From NCBI GenBank assembly GCA_002304935.1, contig DBPS01000029.1, forward strand, positions 24,691 to 31,167: a DNA stretch of 6,477 nucleotides. The letters run 5' to 3'. The position numbers and the translations under genes are program-made. Of this stretch, positions 4,720 to 6,477 are shown piece after piece. Source of the DNA: Candidatus Humimicrobium oleiphilum. Lineage in GTDB: Bacteria; Actinomycetota; Humimicrobiia; Humimicrobiales; Humimicrobiaceae. The notes beneath the pieces were generated by a model. That model had not been told where the DNA came from, did not search any database, and was given only the letters and a program-made list of their open reading frames with translations. Position 1 is the first letter of the stretch. Each line of letters begins with the position of its first letter.

Positions 4720-6477
4720 CTATTTATTATTGTCAAATGATTTTATCTGTTCGGCTTTTTCATTAAGATAAATCCATCTCTGCATCTTTAAATCAAGTTC
4801 CTTCCGGGTTTCCTCATGCATTCTGGAAAGTTCCTTAATTTTTATGTGATCTGACCAGTGGTTTTTCATTTCTGCAGTTATTTCTTCAAGCCTGTTTTCA
4901 AGTTTTTCAATTTCATCATCAATTACCGTAAACTCTCTTGTTTCATTGTAGGTGAATTTGGGCCTGATTGTGGTGTCAGTAGATTTCCTGCCGGCAGTTT
5001 TTTGTGGCAGCTGCTCTAACAGTACTGGCTGGTCTGATTTTACTGACTGAGATGATTGTTCTAACTGCCTTGTCCGATCTGGCTGTTCTATCTGCCATGA
5101 TTGTCCTTCATGATCTGACTGTTCTATCTGACCGGTCAGGACTGCTTTTTCTGATAAATTATCAGTTTTATTTTTTGGAAGTTGTTTTTGTGCTTTCTGA
5201 TTTACTGTCTTCTGTCTGTTTGATGGCAGGCTTTTATTATACGTATCAACACTTGTAAAAAATTCGATTTTACCGTCTCCTTTTACGGCAATCAGCCTGT
5301 CAGTTGTTTTTTCAAGAAAATATCTGTCATGAGATGAAATCAGCACGACGCCCCTGAAATAGCTCAAGTATTCTTCCAGTACTTCAAGGGTCTGGATATC
5401 AAGATCGTTTGTCGGTTCATCGAGAAGAAGTACATTCGGTTTTTCCATAAGAACCTTTGCAAGAAGAAGTCTCCTTTTTTCCCCACCTGAAAGATTTTTA
5501 ATATGAGTGTATCTCTGCACATCGTCAAACAGAAACTGCTCAAGCATGCGGGCAGCTGAAATAGTCCTGCCGTCTTCTGTCTGGACATATTCTGCAGTTT
5601 CCTTTATGTAATCGATAGCTCTTAATGAAGGATCAAGGTCTGTATTTTCCTGGCGGTAATACGCTATCCTGACCGTTTCACCAAAGCTAATAGCCCCGCT
5701 GTCGGGAGAAAGTATCTGTGCTATCAGATTGAGCAGAGTTGTTTTACCGGCACCATTGGGACCTACAATTCCTATCCTGTCATCCGGACTTATTATCATG
5801 CTGAGATTTTTTATCACTGCCTGTCCGTCAAAAGACTTTGAAATATTATTTATCTCGATTGCTTTTTTGCCTAAGCGGGTGTATGCAACCGGAATTTCAA
5901 TCTGTTCCTTTGATATTGTAATCTCTGATTTTTTAATCTCCTCAAAACGCTGTATGCGTGCTTTCTGTTTTGTAGTCCTTGCCTTTGCCCCTCGTCGTAT
6001 CCATGCAAGCTCATTTACAAAAAGCCTTCTTCTTTTCTCCTCAGATGCTGCCATGAATTCTTCGCGCTGAGTCTTTTTCTCGAGAAAATATTCGAAATTG
6101 CCGTCGTACGAGTACAATTTCCCTTTATCCAGCTCTATTATGCGGTTAACGATACGGTTAAGAAAGTAGCGGTCATGTGTGACAAGCAGAAGGGCGCCTT
6201 TGCGCTGTGATAAAAATTCTTCCAGCCAGTTTATTGTCTCAAGATCGATATGGTTTGTAGGCTCGTCAAGTATCAGAAGATCAGCAGGTTGTATAAGTGC
6301 TTCTGCAAGAGCCACCCTTTTTCTCTGGCCACCTGATAATTCCGAGATAATCCTGTCAGTGTCTGTTATACCCAGTCTGTCAAGGACAGTCTTTGCCTGT
6401 GCCTCCATATTCCATGCATCAAGGGAATCCATTTCTGATGTGAGTTCCATAAACTTTGCCTGGATTTTTTCATCATC
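4720..6477 (-). CDS. ABC-F family ATPase, Uup-like (N-terminus missing)
   Basis: This is a cytosolic ABC-F protein: two ATPase domains and no membrane domain. The family acts on ribosomes, and Uup has also been linked to DNA branch handling. The visible part has 585 codons and is open to the right edge, so the start and the first Walker A lie outside the window; the ATG at 6450 is internal. Counting from 6477: first domain LSGGQ (47-51), LDEPTNHID (70-78) and THDRYFL; inter-domain arm with NELAWIRRGAKAR (about 155-167); second domain Walker A GPNGAGKTT (239-247), LSGGE (329-333), LDEPTNDLD (352-360) and SSHDRYFLEK (381-390). Both catalytic Glu and His residues are intact. A long polar Gln-rich linker (about 412-507) with Q-x-E-Q repeats leads to a C-terminal coiled coil (about 514-582) typical of Uup. 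I recognise the family firmly but withhold a gene symbol, since ABC-F subgroups are hard to separate. Confidence 0.93.
   Translation of the reverse strand, partial: DDEKIQAKFMELTSEMDSLDAWNMEAQAKTVLDRLGITDTDRIISELSGGQRKRVALAEALIQPADLLILDEPTNHIDLETINWLEEFLSQRKGALLLVTHDRYFLNRIVNRIIELDKGKLYSYDGNFEYFLEKKTQREEFMAASEEKRRRLFVNELAWIRRGAKARTTKQKARIQRFEEIKKSEITISKEQIEIPVAYTRLGKKAIEINNISKSFDGQAVIKNLSMIISPDDRIGIVGPNGAGKTTLLNLIAQILSPDSGAISFGETVRIAYYRQENTDLDPSLRAIDYIKETAEYVQTEDGRTISAARMLEQFLFDDVQRYTHIKNLSGGEKRRLLLAKVLMEKPNVLLLDEPTNDLDIQTLEVLEEYLSYFRGVVLISSHDRYFLEKTTDRLIAVKGDGKIEFFTSVDTYNKSLPSNRQKTVNQKAQKQLPKNKTDNLSEKAVLTGQIEQSDHEGQSWQIEQPDRTRQLEQSSQSVKSDQPVLLEQLPQKTAGRKSTDTTIRPKFTYNETREFTVIDDEIEKLENRLEEITAEMKNHWSDHIKIKELSRMHEETRKELDLKMQRWIYLNEKAEQIKSFDNNK
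5058..5130 (-). repeat. Degenerate in-frame repeat coding for the ABC-F linker
   Basis: The plus-strand copies at 5076-5094 and 5112-5130 are 18 of 19 bases identical and spaced by 36 bp (12 codons). A weaker copy sits 27 bp (9 codons) from the first, around 5058-5067. They encode QIEQSD, QIEQPD and QLEQSS at visible residues 450, 462 and 471. All spacings are multiples of three, so the reading frame is kept. The pattern suggests expansion by slippage or unequal recombination inside a tolerant linker. Confidence 0.7.

Noticed and set aside
5004..5258. Plus-strand hydrophobic frame opposite the ABC-F linker
   Set aside because: Its Leu/Val-rich sequence is the complement of the repetitive Gln/Glu/Asp linker codons, and there is no ribosome site.
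6448..6450. ATG at 6450 as the start of the ABC-F gene
   Set aside because: The frame stays open to the window edge (DDEKIQAKF precedes the Met), and the first Walker A motif would be lost. The gene must begin beyond 6477.

Overview
The window is a stretch of ordinary-looking chromosome from an AT-rich bacterium. Coding regions are moderately AT-rich, with heavy use of ATA, AGA and AAA codons. Intergenic DNA is extremely AT-rich: positions 61-240 contain only about 14 G or C bases. Bacterial features include Shine-Dalgarno sites, a sigma70-type promoter (TTGACA-N17-TAAAAT), a Rho-independent terminator, a MASE3-GGDEF signalling protein and an ABC-F ATPase of Uup type. The lineage cannot be fixed from this sequence. 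An AT-rich anaerobe (Bacillota-like, Bacteroidota-like, spirochaete or an uncultivated phylum) would fit, but this is only an inference. A canonical GlnRS is informative, because many Gram-positive and deep-branching bacteria lack it.

Left part, plus strand. A 266-bp leader is almost pure A/T and includes an 80-bp run with no G or C at all. It leads to a small DUF4332 helix-hairpin-helix protein (267-671), followed by a strong intrinsic terminator. A near-consensus promoter directly abuts that terminator and should drive glnS (879-2588), which encodes a full-length glutaminyl-tRNA synthetase, after a roughly 105-nt leader.

Right part, minus strand. Three genes run leftward. They are an ABC-F ATPase whose N-terminus lies beyond the right edge (4720-6477), a membrane diguanylate cyclase-like protein with a MASE3 sensor (3189-4484), and a small membrane protein with an HEYGH metallopeptidase-like motif (2601-3029). 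Gaps of 235 and 159 bp separate these three genes, so they need not form one operon. The last of them converges on glnS with only 12 bp between the stop codons.

The genes do not form an obvious dedicated system. glnS and the ABC-F protein both relate to translation, and the GGDEF protein to cyclic dinucleotide signalling. The small HEYGH and DUF4332 proteins belong to recognisable but functionally uncharacterised families. I see no mobile element, CRISPR array, tRNA, rRNA or recognisable riboswitch. The best leads are the Asp-to-Asn change at the guanine-recognition position of the GGDEF domain, the HEYGH membrane mini-protein, and a repeat-derived Gln-rich linker in the ABC-F protein.
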